Source of the DNA: Campylobacteraceae bacterium | Lineage (GTDB): Bacteria; Campylobacterota; Campylobacteria; Campylobacterales; Sulfurovaceae | Direction: 5' to 3' | Assembly (NCBI GenBank): GCA_027002755.1 | Contig: JALWZI010000116.1 | Location: 1 to 6,512, forward strand | Length of the DNA stretch: 6,512 nt | In this document: positions 1 through 6,422 of the stretch, piece after piece | Position numbering within the stretch: position 1 is the first letter of the stretch | Layout of the letters: each line of letters starts with the position of its first letter | Position numbers and translations under genes: made by a program | The notes under the pieces: generated by a model | The model's input: only the letters and a program-made list of their open reading frames with translations | Told to the model about the DNA's origin: nothing | The model's database searches: none

Positions 1-2153
1 CCAGCTACGACACTACCCGTTTTGTGGAGGTCTCCATCGAGGAGGTGGTTCAGACCCTCATCGAAGCTCTGGTGCTCGTCCTGATCGTCGTCTATCTCTT
101 CCTCCAGTCCCTGCGGGCGACGCTGATTCCGGCGGTGGCGATCCCGGTCTCCCTCATCGGGACCTTCGCCGCGCTGCTGGCGGTGGGCTTTTCCATCAAT
201 ACCCTGACGCTCTTCGGCCTGATCCTGGCCATCGGGATCGTGGTGGACGATGCGATCCTCGTGGTGGAGAATGTCGAGGCCAATCTGGAGAAAAATCCGG
301 AACTCACCGTCAAAGAGGCGACCCGCCTGGCGATGAAGGAGATCTCGGCTCCGGTCATCTCCACGACCCTGGTCCTGCTGGCGGTCTTCGTGCCGGTCAC
401 CTTCATCCCGGGGATCTCGGGAGCTCTCTACAAGCAGTTCGCAGCGACCATCGCCTTTTCGGTGCTGCTCTCGGCTCTGGTGGCCCTGACCCTCTCTCCG
501 GCCATGGCGGCGACGATCCTGAAGCGCCGTACGGAAGCGGAGAAACCCCGCTTTTTCCGGGTCTTCGATGCCGGATTGGAACGTCTGAAGCATGCCTACG
601 AGGGACTGCTGCGTTTTCTGATCCGTCACTGGATCGTTCCGGTGGCAGGATTTTTGCTCCTGCTGGCGGGGACGTGGATCCTCTTTCGGACGCTCCCCAC
701 CGGGTTCCTGCCCGAAGAGGATCAGGGAACGCTGGTGGCTTCGGTCAATCTGGAGCCGGGTGTCCGGTTGCACGATACTGAGGCAGTGACCAAAAAGGTG
801 GTCGAACTTCTGCGTCGGACCCCGGGAGTGGAAGCAGCCATCAGCATCAACGGCTACAACGGTATCATGGGGACGCTGGACTCCTCCACTTCGGCGATCT
901 TCGTGGTGCTCAAAGACTGGAAAGAGCGCCAAAAACCGGAACTGAGCGTCTCCTCCATCATCGCCCGTATTGAGGGATCGATGCAGTCGAAGGTCCCCGA
1001 AGCGACGGTGCGGATCTTCAGCCCGCCCTCTATCCCCGGGCTCTCGGCTACGGGCGGTTTCGAGTTCAAACTGGAAAATATGGAAGGGCTCCCCCTGAAA
1101 GATTTCGAGAAAAGGGCCCGAAAGTTCATCGCTGGACTCAACGCAGATGAGCGGATCGCCAATGCTTACACGATGTTCAATTCCGACTACCCCCAGCTGC
1201 GCATCGACATCGACCGGGACAAAGTCGCTTCCGCCGGGGTACAGCTGAGCGACCTGCTGGGGGTGCTGGGGAGCTACCTGGGATCGCTCTATGTGGATGA
1301 TTTCACCAAGTTCTCCAAAACCTACCGGATCTTCGTCCAGGTGGACGAGAAGTACCGCAGCCACGCCGGCCGACTGGGACACTTCTTTGTCCGCAACGCC
1401 AAAGGGGACCTGATCCCCCTCTCAAGCTTCGTGCGGATCGAACGTACCAGCGGTCCCAGCACCGTCACCCACTTCAACGGCTATCAGAGCATCGCCGTCA
1501 ACGGGATGCACAATGCCGCCAAAGGCTACAGCTCCGCCGACGCCATCGCCGCCATCGAGGAGCACGCCCAAAAGCTGCCGCCCGGGATCGGCGTGGCCTT
1601 TTCGGGCGTGACCCTCCAGGAGAAAGAGGCGGGCAACGCAGCGCTCTATATCTTCGCTCTTTCTCTGCTGGCAGTCTTTCTCTTCCTGGCGGCCCAGTAC
1701 GAGAGCTGGATCATCCCGCTGACGATCATGTTGCCGATCCCGGCGGTGATGGCCGGCGCCCTGGGGGCCAACATGTTCGCGGGACTTCTCAATGACATCT
1801 ACACCCAGATCGGACTGGTGCTGCTGATCGCCATGGCCTCCAAAAACGCCATCCTCGTCGTGGAGTTCGCCAAAGAGCTGCGGGAGAAAGGAGCGGAGCT
1901 GATCGAGAGTGCCGTCTCGGCGGGCAAACTGCGGATGCGGGCGATCCTGATGACCGCCTTCGCCTTTTTGCTGGGGATCTGGCCTCTGGTGACGGCGTCG
2001 GGAGCGGGAGCGGCCTCCCGGCGTTCGCTGGGAACGGCGGTCTTCGGGGGGATGGCCCTTTCGACCCTGCTGACCTTTCTGTTGACCCCGGTGCTTTTCG
2101 TGCTCTTCGAGCGGCTGCGTGAACGATTCGGAGGAGGGAGAGACAATGCGTAG
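1..2153 (+). CDS. RND (HAE1/AcrB-type) multidrug efflux pump, inner-membrane subunit, 5'-truncated by the window
   Basis: This is the proton-driven inner-membrane subunit of a tripartite efflux pump. It takes up drugs, bile salts or solvents from the periplasm and outer leaflet and passes them to a TolC-type channel. The frame is open from base 3 (SYDTTRFV, matching the end of the first periplasmic domain of AcrB near residue 325) to TAG at 2151-2153, so about 320 N-terminal residues are missing. The GTG at 24 is an internal Val, not a start. Visible family landmarks are the paired proton-relay aspartates in GIVVDDAILVVENVE (246-251), equivalent to AcrB D407/D408, and the relay lysine in ASKNAILVVEFAKE (1842-1844), equivalent to K940. 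Between them is the large second periplasmic loop, starting around GFLPEEDQGTL. The length of the visible part agrees with AcrB, and I see no frameshift. The TolC-family gene overlaps its end, so the two are surely cotranscribed. The family call is very secure; the substrate cannot be read from sequence. Confidence 0.97.
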   Translation, partial: SYDTTRFVEVSIEEVVQTLIEALVLVLIVVYLFLQSLRATLIPAVAIPVSLIGTFAALLAVGFSINTLTLFGLILAIGIVVDDAILVVENVEANLEKNPELTVKEATRLAMKEISAPVISTTLVLLAVFVPVTFIPGISGALYKQFAATIAFSVLLSALVALTLSPAMAATILKRRTEAEKPRFFRVFDAGLERLKHAYEGLLRFLIRHWIVPVAGFLLLLAGTWILFRTLPTGFLPEEDQGTLVASVNLEPGVRLHDTEAVTKKVVELLRRTPGVEAAISINGYNGIMGTLDSSTSAIFVVLKDWKERQKPELSVSSIIARIEGSMQSKVPEATVRIFSPPSIPGLSATGGFEFKLENMEGLPLKDFEKRARKFIAGLNADERIANAYTMFNSDYPQLRIDIDRDKVASAGVQLSDLLGVLGSYLGSLYVDDFTKFSKTYRIFVQVDEKYRSHAGRLGHFFVRNAKGDLIPLSSFVRIERTSGPSTVTHFNGYQSIAVNGMHNAAKGYSSADAIAAIEEHAQKLPPGIGVAFSGVTLQEKEAGNAALYIFALSLLAVFLFLAAQYESWIIPLTIMLPIPAVMAGALGANMFAGLLNDIYTQIGLVLLIAMASKNAILVVEFAKELREKGAELIESAVSAGKLRMRAILMTAFAFLLGIWPLVTASGAGAASRRSLGTAVFGGMALSTLLTFLLTPVLFVLFERLRERFGGGRDNA
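2130..2142 (+). promoter_or_regulatory. Ribosome binding site deciding the TolC-family start
   Basis: A purine-rich GGAGGAGGGAGAG lies inside the last codons of the pump gene and ends 3 nt before ATG 2146. Its GGAGG core sits at normal Shine-Dalgarno distance. It favours 2146 over the in-frame GTG at 2119, which has no such site. Confidence 0.75.
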
Positions 2154-3414
2154 GATGCTGACGGTTCTGCTGCTGGCGGCAGGAACGCTGCTGCCGGCAC
2201 GCACCCTGACGGTGGATGACCTGGTGGCCATCGCCCTGCACCACAGCCCCGACATCGATCTGGGGCGCTACGAGGTGGAGAGTGCCCGCCAGCAGAGCCG
2301 TTCCGCCGAGAGTGTTCGACTTCCCCAGGTGGGGCTCTCGATCCGTCTGGACCGGGAAAACGACCATTATCGCCGCCGCGGCGATGAGCATATCGATACG
2401 CTGGAAGGGACCCTCAGCGCCACCCAGCTGCTTTACGATTTCGGCAAGAGTGCCGGAGCGATCGAATCGGCCCGTGAAAGCGAAGCGGCGAGTCGCGAGC
2501 AGATGCATCAGATCGTCTCCGACAAGATTCTGGAGGTGAAACAGCGCTACTACGACGCTCTCAAAGCCCTGACGCTGATCCGGGTCTACGAAAAGAACCT
2601 CCGCCTCCAGGAGCGGCATCTCTACCGGGCCAAAAAATATCTCAAAGCGGGGATCAAGACGGCGGTGGATGTCACCGATGCCAAACTGGAACTGGAGAAG
2701 GCCCGCAAAGCCCTCAGCGATGCCCGTTTCCTCTACACGATGAAACGCACTCTGCTGGAAGAGAGCCTGGGGACGATACCGGAAGAGGGGAACTACCGGC
2801 TCTACGTAGGGTCCAGCGATCCGAAAACGTGGCGCCTGCCCAAACATGAGGCTTCCCTCAAGCGTCTGCTCAGCTATGCCCGAAAACATCGCCCGCTTCT
2901 GCTGAGCATGACCCATGAGATCCGCAGCGCCGAAGCGACTGCCCGGAGCAAGGCACTTCATATGACGCCCACCCTGGAACTCTACGGCGAAGCGGGTACC
3001 AAGGGACTGGATGCGGGAGAGGATTCATGGGGACATGAGAAGGTGGGGGTCAGGATGAACTGGGATCTTTTTACCGGCTATCGGGATTCTGCTGATGCGG
3101 AAACAGCCCGGATCGAAGCGATGAAGGCGCATGCGACCCGTCAGCAGGCGATGCTGGCGATCCGCCGGGAGGTGACCCAGGCCTATCTCAATCTGAGGCA
3201 CCGTCGGGATAACTTTTTGCTCAATCGGACCATTGTCCGGCAGGCGAAAGAGAAGTATCGCCAGGCGAAGAAACGTTATGTCAACGACCTGGCGGACTAT
3301 GTGGAGCTTCAGGATTCCCGGCAGGACTATATCCGCGCCCTGGCGGGACTGGTCAACAGTTACTACGAGTATTTCGCCGCCAGTGCGGAGCTGGAGCATG
3401 CGGTCGGGAAATAG
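2146..3414 (+). CDS. TolC-family outer-membrane efflux channel of the RND pump
   Basis: This is the outer-membrane exit duct of the pump; three copies form a beta barrel and a long periplasmic alpha tunnel. It has 422 residues, typical for the family. I chose the ATG at 2146 because GGAGGAGGGAGAG (2130-2142) is a strong ribosome site just upstream and because it begins with a signal peptide (MRRMLTVLLLAAGTLLPA, residues 1-18); a GTG at 2119 would put charged residues in front of it. There is no lipobox cysteine, so unlike OprM it should not be lipidated. The internal duplication of the OEP fold is visible. The strand/turn motif LLYDFGKSAGAIESAR (95-110) is echoed by NWDLFTGYRDSADAETAR (305-322), and the helix motif LKAGIKTAVDVTDAKLELEKAR (166-187) by YVNDLADYVELQDSRQDYIRAL (378-399). 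It overlaps the pump gene by 8 nt, implying translational coupling. The order pump then channel matches Campylobacter cmeB-cmeC, but orthology is not proven. Confidence 0.94.
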   Translation: MRRMLTVLLLAAGTLLPARTLTVDDLVAIALHHSPDIDLGRYEVESARQQSRSAESVRLPQVGLSIRLDRENDHYRRRGDEHIDTLEGTLSATQLLYDFGKSAGAIESARESEAASREQMHQIVSDKILEVKQRYYDALKALTLIRVYEKNLRLQERHLYRAKKYLKAGIKTAVDVTDAKLELEKARKALSDARFLYTMKRTLLEESLGTIPEEGNYRLYVGSSDPKTWRLPKHEASLKRLLSYARKHRPLLLSMTHEIRSAEATARSKALHMTPTLELYGEAGTKGLDAGEDSWGHEKVGVRMNWDLFTGYRDSADAETARIEAMKAHATRQQAMLAIRREVTQAYLNLRHRRDNFLLNRTIVRQAKEKYRQAKKRYVNDLADYVELQDSRQDYIRALAGLVNSYYEYFAASAELEHAVGK

Positions 3415-3430
3415 CGTCGTTGGAACGACG
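3415..3430 (+). terminator. Possible hairpin terminator right after the efflux operon
   Basis: CGTCGT-TGGA-ACGACG forms a perfect 6-bp stem with a 4-nt loop, beginning at the first base after the TAG of the channel gene. What follows is T-rich (GGTTATTGGTATATTGG) but is not a clean U-run, so intrinsic termination is only likely, not certain. It could also act as a 3'-end stabilising hairpin. Confidence 0.4.
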
Positions 3431-3432
3431 GG

Positions 3433-3513
3433 TTATTGGTATATTGGTGTATTGGTTATTGGGGAGTATTATGCCGTTTGAGTTGTGTTAAGTGTTATGT
3501 GCTAAGTGCTAAG
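3433..3513. repeat. Two short degenerate tandem arrays (TATTGG units, then TTAAGTG-like heptamers)
   Basis: The first array has four TATTGG cores at 3434, 3442, 3450 and 3457 (periods 8, 8, 7). After a 25-base gap, the second array reads TTAAGTG, TTATGTG, CTAAGTG, CTAAG from 3488 to 3513 with an exact 7-nt period. Heptamer arrays of this type recall the short tandemly repeated repetitive (STRR) sequences described from cyanobacteria, but that is only a resemblance. They contain no convincing gene. Confidence 0.7.
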
Positions 3514-3528
3514 AAAGAAGTGCCGCGA

Positions 3529-3568
3529 TTCGGTACACCGAAACCATTCGTCCAAGCGCTTGGGGACG
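3529..3568. repeat. Two adjacent dyad symmetries between the convergent genes
   Basis: TTCGGT-AC-ACCGAA (3529-3542) is a perfect 14-bp dyad. CCAAGCGCTTGG (3552-3563) is a perfect 12-bp palindrome nested within CGTCC...GGACG (3549-3553 with 3564-3568). CGGTAC also occurs twice in direct orientation (3531 and 3567). Read on the minus strand these hairpins follow the porin stop and lead to a TTCTTTCTT stretch, so they may terminate porin transcription; an operator or a dispersed intergenic element are alternatives. Confidence 0.55.
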
Positions 3569-3586
3569 GTACTCCCTCGCTGCTGC

Positions 3587-4828
3587 TTAGAACTTGTAGT
3601 AGGCTTCGACGCGGATGCGTTGGCGTTTGTCATGGCTGTTGTCCTTGTATTCTCGGTCACGATAGCGGTATTCGACTTTGGCGTCGACATCGGCGATCCT
3701 GAACTTGTAACCGACACGGGCACCGAAGGTGTTGTCGCGATCGGCGGCGATATCGACATTGTTGAAATCCCAGTAACCGAGGGTTCCGTAGAGTTTTCCG
3801 ACAGGGAGTTTGTAGCCGGCTTTGAGCAGGATGCCTGCCTGTCCCTGGCTGTGGTTCCGGGTGAGGTTACGGACGATGTCGGCATCCTCTTCGTTGTTGC
3901 TCCAGAGGGCGCTGTCTTCCAGCTGCGTACCGGCCATGCGGAGGCTGTAGTCCCCGTCATTGATGTAGGAGGCGACCAGTTCGGCATCGAAGTCGCCCCA
4001 TTGCGAGCCGACTTTTCCGGCGATAGCGTAGGTGGCATCGGTGGAGGCATAGTCGCCGTCGACGTAGGCCCCCTGTATGCCCAGTTTCCAGCCTTCGATG
4101 TCGGTGACGGCGTTGGCCCAGAACGACCAGGTATCCTTGGCGGAAGTTCCCGCCGCCCGGTTGATGTCGTATTTGCTTTCGGGAACATAGTAGGCGGCTG
4201 CCGAAACGGTCGTATCGCTCAGTGACTTGTTGACCAGTCCCAGCATGAAGAGTCCGGCACCTTCGCTGACATGATACTGCTCGTCACTGTTGTGATAGAT
4301 CTGTGCGATCCAGGCTCCGACGAGGGTGGTATCGCTCAGGTCGGTATTGGCGATGACGATCCCGTCATAGGACCAGTCCATGACCCCGGCGCTTCGGTCG
4401 GTCCAGGCCCAGGGGGAGAGAGATTTGGGCAGTGCCTGGCGACCGGCTTTGACGGCGGTGTTGCCGAAGCTGTAGGTCAGATAGGCCTGGGAGACTTCGG
4501 CGGCGGTCTGATCTCCGGAGGATTCGACACGGGCATTGTCCGCGATGTCGAGACCGAAATCGGTCCATCCGGCTATTTCGGCACCGAAACCGAAACCGTA
4601 GCCGAGTTGTTTTTCAACGCCGAGGACAACGGTGGCGGAGAAGGCGTTGTTCTCCTCATCTCCCCAATCGCCGGGATTTTTATAGTCCTCGTCCTGGAAC
4701 TGATAGGCGAAACCGATCTGTCCCCAGAAATCCGCCGAAGCAGGGGCGGCGGGCTCGACGGGTGCGATATCACCCCCACCGAAGATCATGGCGGAAGCTG
4801 TGACGGATAGAAGGATCAGCTTTTTCAT
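3587..4828 (-). CDS. Outer-membrane porin, Campylobacterota 'Opr family' type
   Basis: This is a beta-barrel channel for small hydrophilic solutes across the outer membrane. The 413-residue product begins with a signal peptide (MKKLILLSVTASAMIFG), followed by GGDIAPVEPAAPA, a mature N-terminus I recognise from porins of Sulfurovum/Sulfurimonas relatives. The rest alternates short amphipathic strands with acidic, Asp/Asn/Gly-rich loops. The stretch KAGRQALPKSLSPWAW (127-142) is the best-conserved family block, and the protein ends in AYYKF, with the terminal Phe needed for recognition by the BAM machinery. The start ATG (4826-4828) is supported by AAAAGG at 4835-4840 and by a strong promoter upstream, so the gene can be transcribed alone despite the same-strand HD gene 109 nt upstream. 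It converges on the efflux operon. The porin class is secure; the substrate is unknown, and no specific binding residues can be assigned. Confidence 0.9.
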   Translation of the reverse strand: MKKLILLSVTASAMIFGGGDIAPVEPAAPASADFWGQIGFAYQFQDEDYKNPGDWGDEENNAFSATVVLGVEKQLGYGFGFGAEIAGWTDFGLDIADNARVESSGDQTAAEVSQAYLTYSFGNTAVKAGRQALPKSLSPWAWTDRSAGVMDWSYDGIVIANTDLSDTTLVGAWIAQIYHNSDEQYHVSEGAGLFMLGLVNKSLSDTTVSAAAYYVPESKYDINRAAGTSAKDTWSFWANAVTDIEGWKLGIQGAYVDGDYASTDATYAIAGKVGSQWGDFDAELVASYINDGDYSLRMAGTQLEDSALWSNNEEDADIVRNLTRNHSQGQAGILLKAGYKLPVGKLYGTLGYWDFNNVDIAADRDNTFGARVGYKFRIADVDAKVEYRYRDREYKDNSHDKRQRIRVEAYYKF

Positions 4829-4834
4829 TCAAAA

Positions 4835-4840
4835 CCTTTT
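4835..4840 (-). promoter_or_regulatory. Ribosome binding site of the porin gene
   Basis: On the minus strand AAAAGG lies 6 nt before the ATG. It is the only purine-rich element in the short leader and supports the chosen start. Confidence 0.65.
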
Positions 4841-4855
4841 ATGTAATCTACCCGG

Positions 4856-4884
4856 ACTATATGAACTATTAACGAAAAAGTCAA
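4856..4884 (-). promoter_or_regulatory. Near-consensus sigma-70 promoter of the porin gene
   Basis: Read on the minus strand, TTGACT (4879-4884) is followed after exactly 17 nt by TATAGT (4856-4861); each box matches the consensus at five of six positions. Transcription would start near 4849, giving a leader of about 20 nt. This fits a highly expressed major porin. Confidence 0.8.
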
Positions 4885-4890
4885 ATAAGT

Positions 4891-4920
4891 AAATAAAAAG
4901 CAAACAAAAGGTAAACAAAA
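4891..4920. repeat. Three A-tract octamers phased at 11 bp upstream of the porin promoter
   Basis: AAATAAAA (4891-4898), AAACAAAA (4902-4909) and AAACAAAA (4913-4920) are spaced exactly 11 bp apart, close to one helical turn, and begin 6 bp beyond the -35 box. This position and spacing fit an UP-element-like or intrinsically bent DNA region that boosts the porin promoter. The same stretch lies immediately 3' of the HD gene, so on that strand it also supplies the T-rich tail of a possible terminator. Confidence 0.6.
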
Positions 4921-4927
4921 ATAGCGA

Positions 4928-4946
4928 GCCGGACTCTTTAACCGGC
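4928..4946 (-). terminator. Weak hairpin at the end of the HD gene
   Basis: On the minus strand GCCGG (4942-4946) can pair with CCGGC (4928-4932) across a 9-nt loop that includes the TAA stop. A T-run (ATTTTTGTTT) begins a few bases later. The stem is short and overlaps the coding end, so termination may be partial and some HD transcripts may run into the porin gene. Confidence 0.35.
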
Positions 4947-5510
4947 GGCTTCTCCTTTGACCCCGCACTCTTCGGCCCTCGCTTTCATCGCCTCGATCAC
5001 TTCGGCGATGAGCTCGTCGAGGGTGAGGCCCAGCATCTCAGCCCCTTTGAGGACGATATCACGGTCCACACCGGCGGCGAAGGATTTCTGTTTGAACTTC
5101 TTTTTGACCGATTTGACGCCCAGATCGTCGATGCTTTTGGAGGGACGTACCAGGACGCAGGCGTTGACCAGGCCGCTGAGTTCGTCGACGGCATAGAGGG
5201 TCTTCTCCATGGGGGTGGTGGGCTCTACGTCGGTGCAGATTCCCCAGGCGTGGCTCATCATGGCCCGGATCAGCTCCTCGTTGTATCCCCGCTCCCGCAT
5301 GATCTCGGCGGCTTTGTGGCAGTGCCGGTCGGGGTATTTTTCGTAGTCCAGATCGTGGAGGATTCCCACGATCTCCCACCGCTCCGTATCTTCACCGGCT
5401 TTTTGGGCGAAATGGGCCATACAGGCACCCACCTGGATCCCGTGCTGGACGAGGGCTTGGTTTTCGTTGTACTCTTTGAGGAGATCGAGGGCGTCTTCTT
5501 TGTTGGGCAT
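4938..5510 (-). CDS. HD-domain phosphohydrolase family protein (COG2316-like)
   Basis: This is a predicted metal-dependent phosphohydrolase of the HD superfamily, cytoplasmic (no signal or membrane segment), 190 residues. The metal ligands appear in the expected order: H23 in LVQHGIQV, the H52-D53 doublet in GILHDLDYEKYP, then H87 in MMSHAWG, and D109 in LYAVDELSGL. H63 and H65 (DRHCHKAAEIM) are further candidates near the site. The C-terminal part (130-190) is helical and charged and adds no known domain. The layout resembles the short stand-alone HD proteins grouped as COG2316, whose substrate is not established; no nucleotide-specific motif is visible. The start ATG has AAAAAGGA (5517-5525) upstream on the minus strand. 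It is divergent from the TSUP permease and upstream of the porin, but neither neighbour indicates its function. The fold call is strong; the reaction remains open. Confidence 0.85.
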   Translation of the reverse strand: MPNKEDALDLLKEYNENQALVQHGIQVGACMAHFAQKAGEDTERWEIVGILHDLDYEKYPDRHCHKAAEIMRERGYNEELIRAMMSHAWGICTDVEPTTPMEKTLYAVDELSGLVNACVLVRPSKSIDDLGVKSVKKKFKQKSFAAGVDRDIVLKGAEMLGLTLDELIAEVIEAMKARAEECGVKGEAAG

Positions 5511-5542
5511 TGTGATTCCTTTTTGTTATGGATTTTATCACA
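5511..5542 (-). promoter_or_regulatory. Inverted repeat bracketing the HD-gene ribosome site
   Basis: TGTGAT (5511-5516) and ATCACA (5537-5542) are perfect inverted arms separated by 20 nt, and the AAAAAGGA ribosome site lies between them. In the mRNA the arms could pair and place the ribosome site in the loop. The arm resembles a CRP half-site, but the spacing is far too wide for a CRP box. Confidence 0.35.
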
Positions 5543-5563
5543 CACGGCTGGGGATATTCTCCG

Positions 5564-5569
5564 ATTATA
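5564..5569 (-). promoter_or_regulatory. Possible -10 box for the HD gene
   Basis: A perfect TATAAT on the minus strand lies about 54 nt before the ATG. No good -35 is found at 17 nt (CGCATA), so the promoter is tentative, although weak -35 boxes are common in Campylobacterota. Confidence 0.4.
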
Positions 5570-5608
5570 GGTAGTTTTCGATAGAGTATGCGCAAAATAT
5601 GGGTTATT

Positions 5609-5617
5609 AAAGGAAGG
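5609..5617 (+). promoter_or_regulatory. Ribosome binding site of the TSUP permease gene
   Basis: AAAGGAAGG lies just upstream of the ATG at 5620; the AAGGA core is 5 nt away. It supports this start. No convincing plus-strand promoter is visible in the 109-nt divergent region. Confidence 0.7.
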
Positions 5618-5619
5618 CG

Positions 5620-6369
5620 ATGGAGCTGGATCTTTTGACACTGTTCTGGCTCTTTCTGGCCGGAGGATTGGCGGGCTTTGTGGATTCCATCGCCGGGGGA
5701 GGGGGGATCATTACGCTGCCCGCACTCCTGGCAGCGGGGATCCCGCCCCATCAGGCCCTGGCGACCAATAAGCTGCAGAGCAGCTTCGGCAGCTTCACCG
5801 CGGCGATGAACTATGCGCGGCTGGGGCTGATGAACCCGAGGGAGTTGCTGCTGGGGGTGCTCTTTACCCTCATCGGCGCGGCGACGGGGGCGACGGTGGT
5901 GCAGTGGTTCCCCGCCGACCGGCTGGAGTCGCTGATCGTGGTGATGCTGATCGTCATCTTCATCTACACCGCCATGACCCCCAAGCTGGGCCTGGAACCC
6001 AAACCCCACCGGATCCCCCACGGGCTCTTCTACACCCTTTTCGGCCTGCTCATCGGCTTCTACGACGGCTTCTTCGGCCCCGGGACCGGGAGCTTCTGGA
6101 CCATGGCCCTGGTACTCCTGCTGGGGCTGGACCTCAAAGCCGCCACAGCCCAGACCAAGCTCTTCAACTTCACCTCCAACATCGTCTCCCTGGCGGTATT
6201 CATCTATGCCGGACTGGTGCTCTGGGTGGCGGGAGTCGTCATGGGGATGGGGCAGATCGTGGGAGCGTTTCTGGGTTCGACGCTGGTGCACAAGCGGGAG
6301 GTGAAGTTTGTGCGGGTCTTTTTTCTTATCGTCACCGGGGTGACAATTTTGAAGTTAGTTTTGTTTTAA
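5620..6369 (+). CDS. yfcA: TSUP (TauE/SafE, DUF81) membrane permease, YfcA-like
   Basis: This is an inner-membrane transporter of the 4-toluene sulfonate uptake permease family, members of which move sulfur-containing or organic anions; the substrate of YfcA itself is not known. The 249-residue product is almost wholly hydrophobic, with about seven or eight membrane segments arranged as two homologous halves. The signature of the first half is GFVDSIAGGGGIITLPALLAAG (19-40) with ALATNKLQSSFGS (46-58). The second half has GFYDGFFGPGTGSFW (146-160) with ATAQTKLFNFTSNI (175-188). These match the E. coli YfcA blocks from memory (DSIAGGGGL, ALATNKLQ, GFYDGFFGP, KLLNATSNI). It is somewhat shorter than YfcA at the C-terminus. 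The strong ribosome site fixes the start. It appears monocistronic, divergent from the HD gene, and is followed by AT-rich DNA. The family is certain; the YfcA subgroup is likely; the transported anion is unknown. Confidence 0.93.
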   Translation: MELDLLTLFWLFLAGGLAGFVDSIAGGGGIITLPALLAAGIPPHQALATNKLQSSFGSFTAAMNYARLGLMNPRELLLGVLFTLIGAATGATVVQWFPADRLESLIVVMLIVIFIYTAMTPKLGLEPKPHRIPHGLFYTLFGLLIGFYDGFFGPGTGSFWTMALVLLLGLDLKAATAQTKLFNFTSNIVSLAVFIYAGLVLWVAGVVMGMGQIVGAFLGSTLVHKREVKFVRVFFLIVTGVTILKLVLF

Positions 6370-6422
6370 CGGTTGAATAGAAGCATAAATTACCGCAAGG
6401 TTATTTATTGTCTTTCTATGTT
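6370..6422. other. AT-rich gap after the permease gene, no clear terminator
   Basis: About one third G+C. The only structure seen is ACC-GCAA-GGT (6392-6401), a 3-bp stem with a GNRA-type loop followed by a T-rich run; this is too weak to call a terminator. A TATAAT on the plus strand at 6440-6445, just beyond this gap, has no matching -35. Confidence 0.5.

Noticed and set aside
24..26. GTG at 24 as the start of the pump gene
   Set aside because: The frame continues upstream into SYDTTRF, conserved in RND pumps, so the gene is cut by the window rather than starting here.
2119..2145. GTG at 2119 as the start of the TolC-family gene
   Set aside because: It adds an acidic stretch in front of the signal peptide and has no ribosome site; ATG 2146 has both a signal peptide and a strong site.
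1789..2961. Long minus-strand open frame (390 codons) across the pump/channel junction
   Set aside because: Antisense to two certain genes with clear family motifs; its product is low-complexity, rich in Arg, Pro, Gln and Ser, typical of a shadow frame in GC-rich DNA.
3415..3586. A tRNA or structured RNA gene in the dyad-rich gap
   Set aside because: The dyads do not form a cloverleaf, and no T-loop or anticodon arm can be arranged.
3506..4225. Plus-strand open frame of 239 codons
   Set aside because: Antisense to the porin; its Val/Asp/Gly-rich sequence reflects the porin's codons read backwards, and it begins within the heptamer repeat.
5511..5542. CRP binding site in the HD leader
   Set aside because: Half-site resemblance only; the arms are 20 nt apart instead of the short spacing of CRP sites.
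5392..6291. Minus-strand open frame of 299 codons
   Set aside because: Opposite the TSUP gene; the His/Gln/Gly/Arg-rich product lacks any domain and is the mirror of hydrophobic codons.
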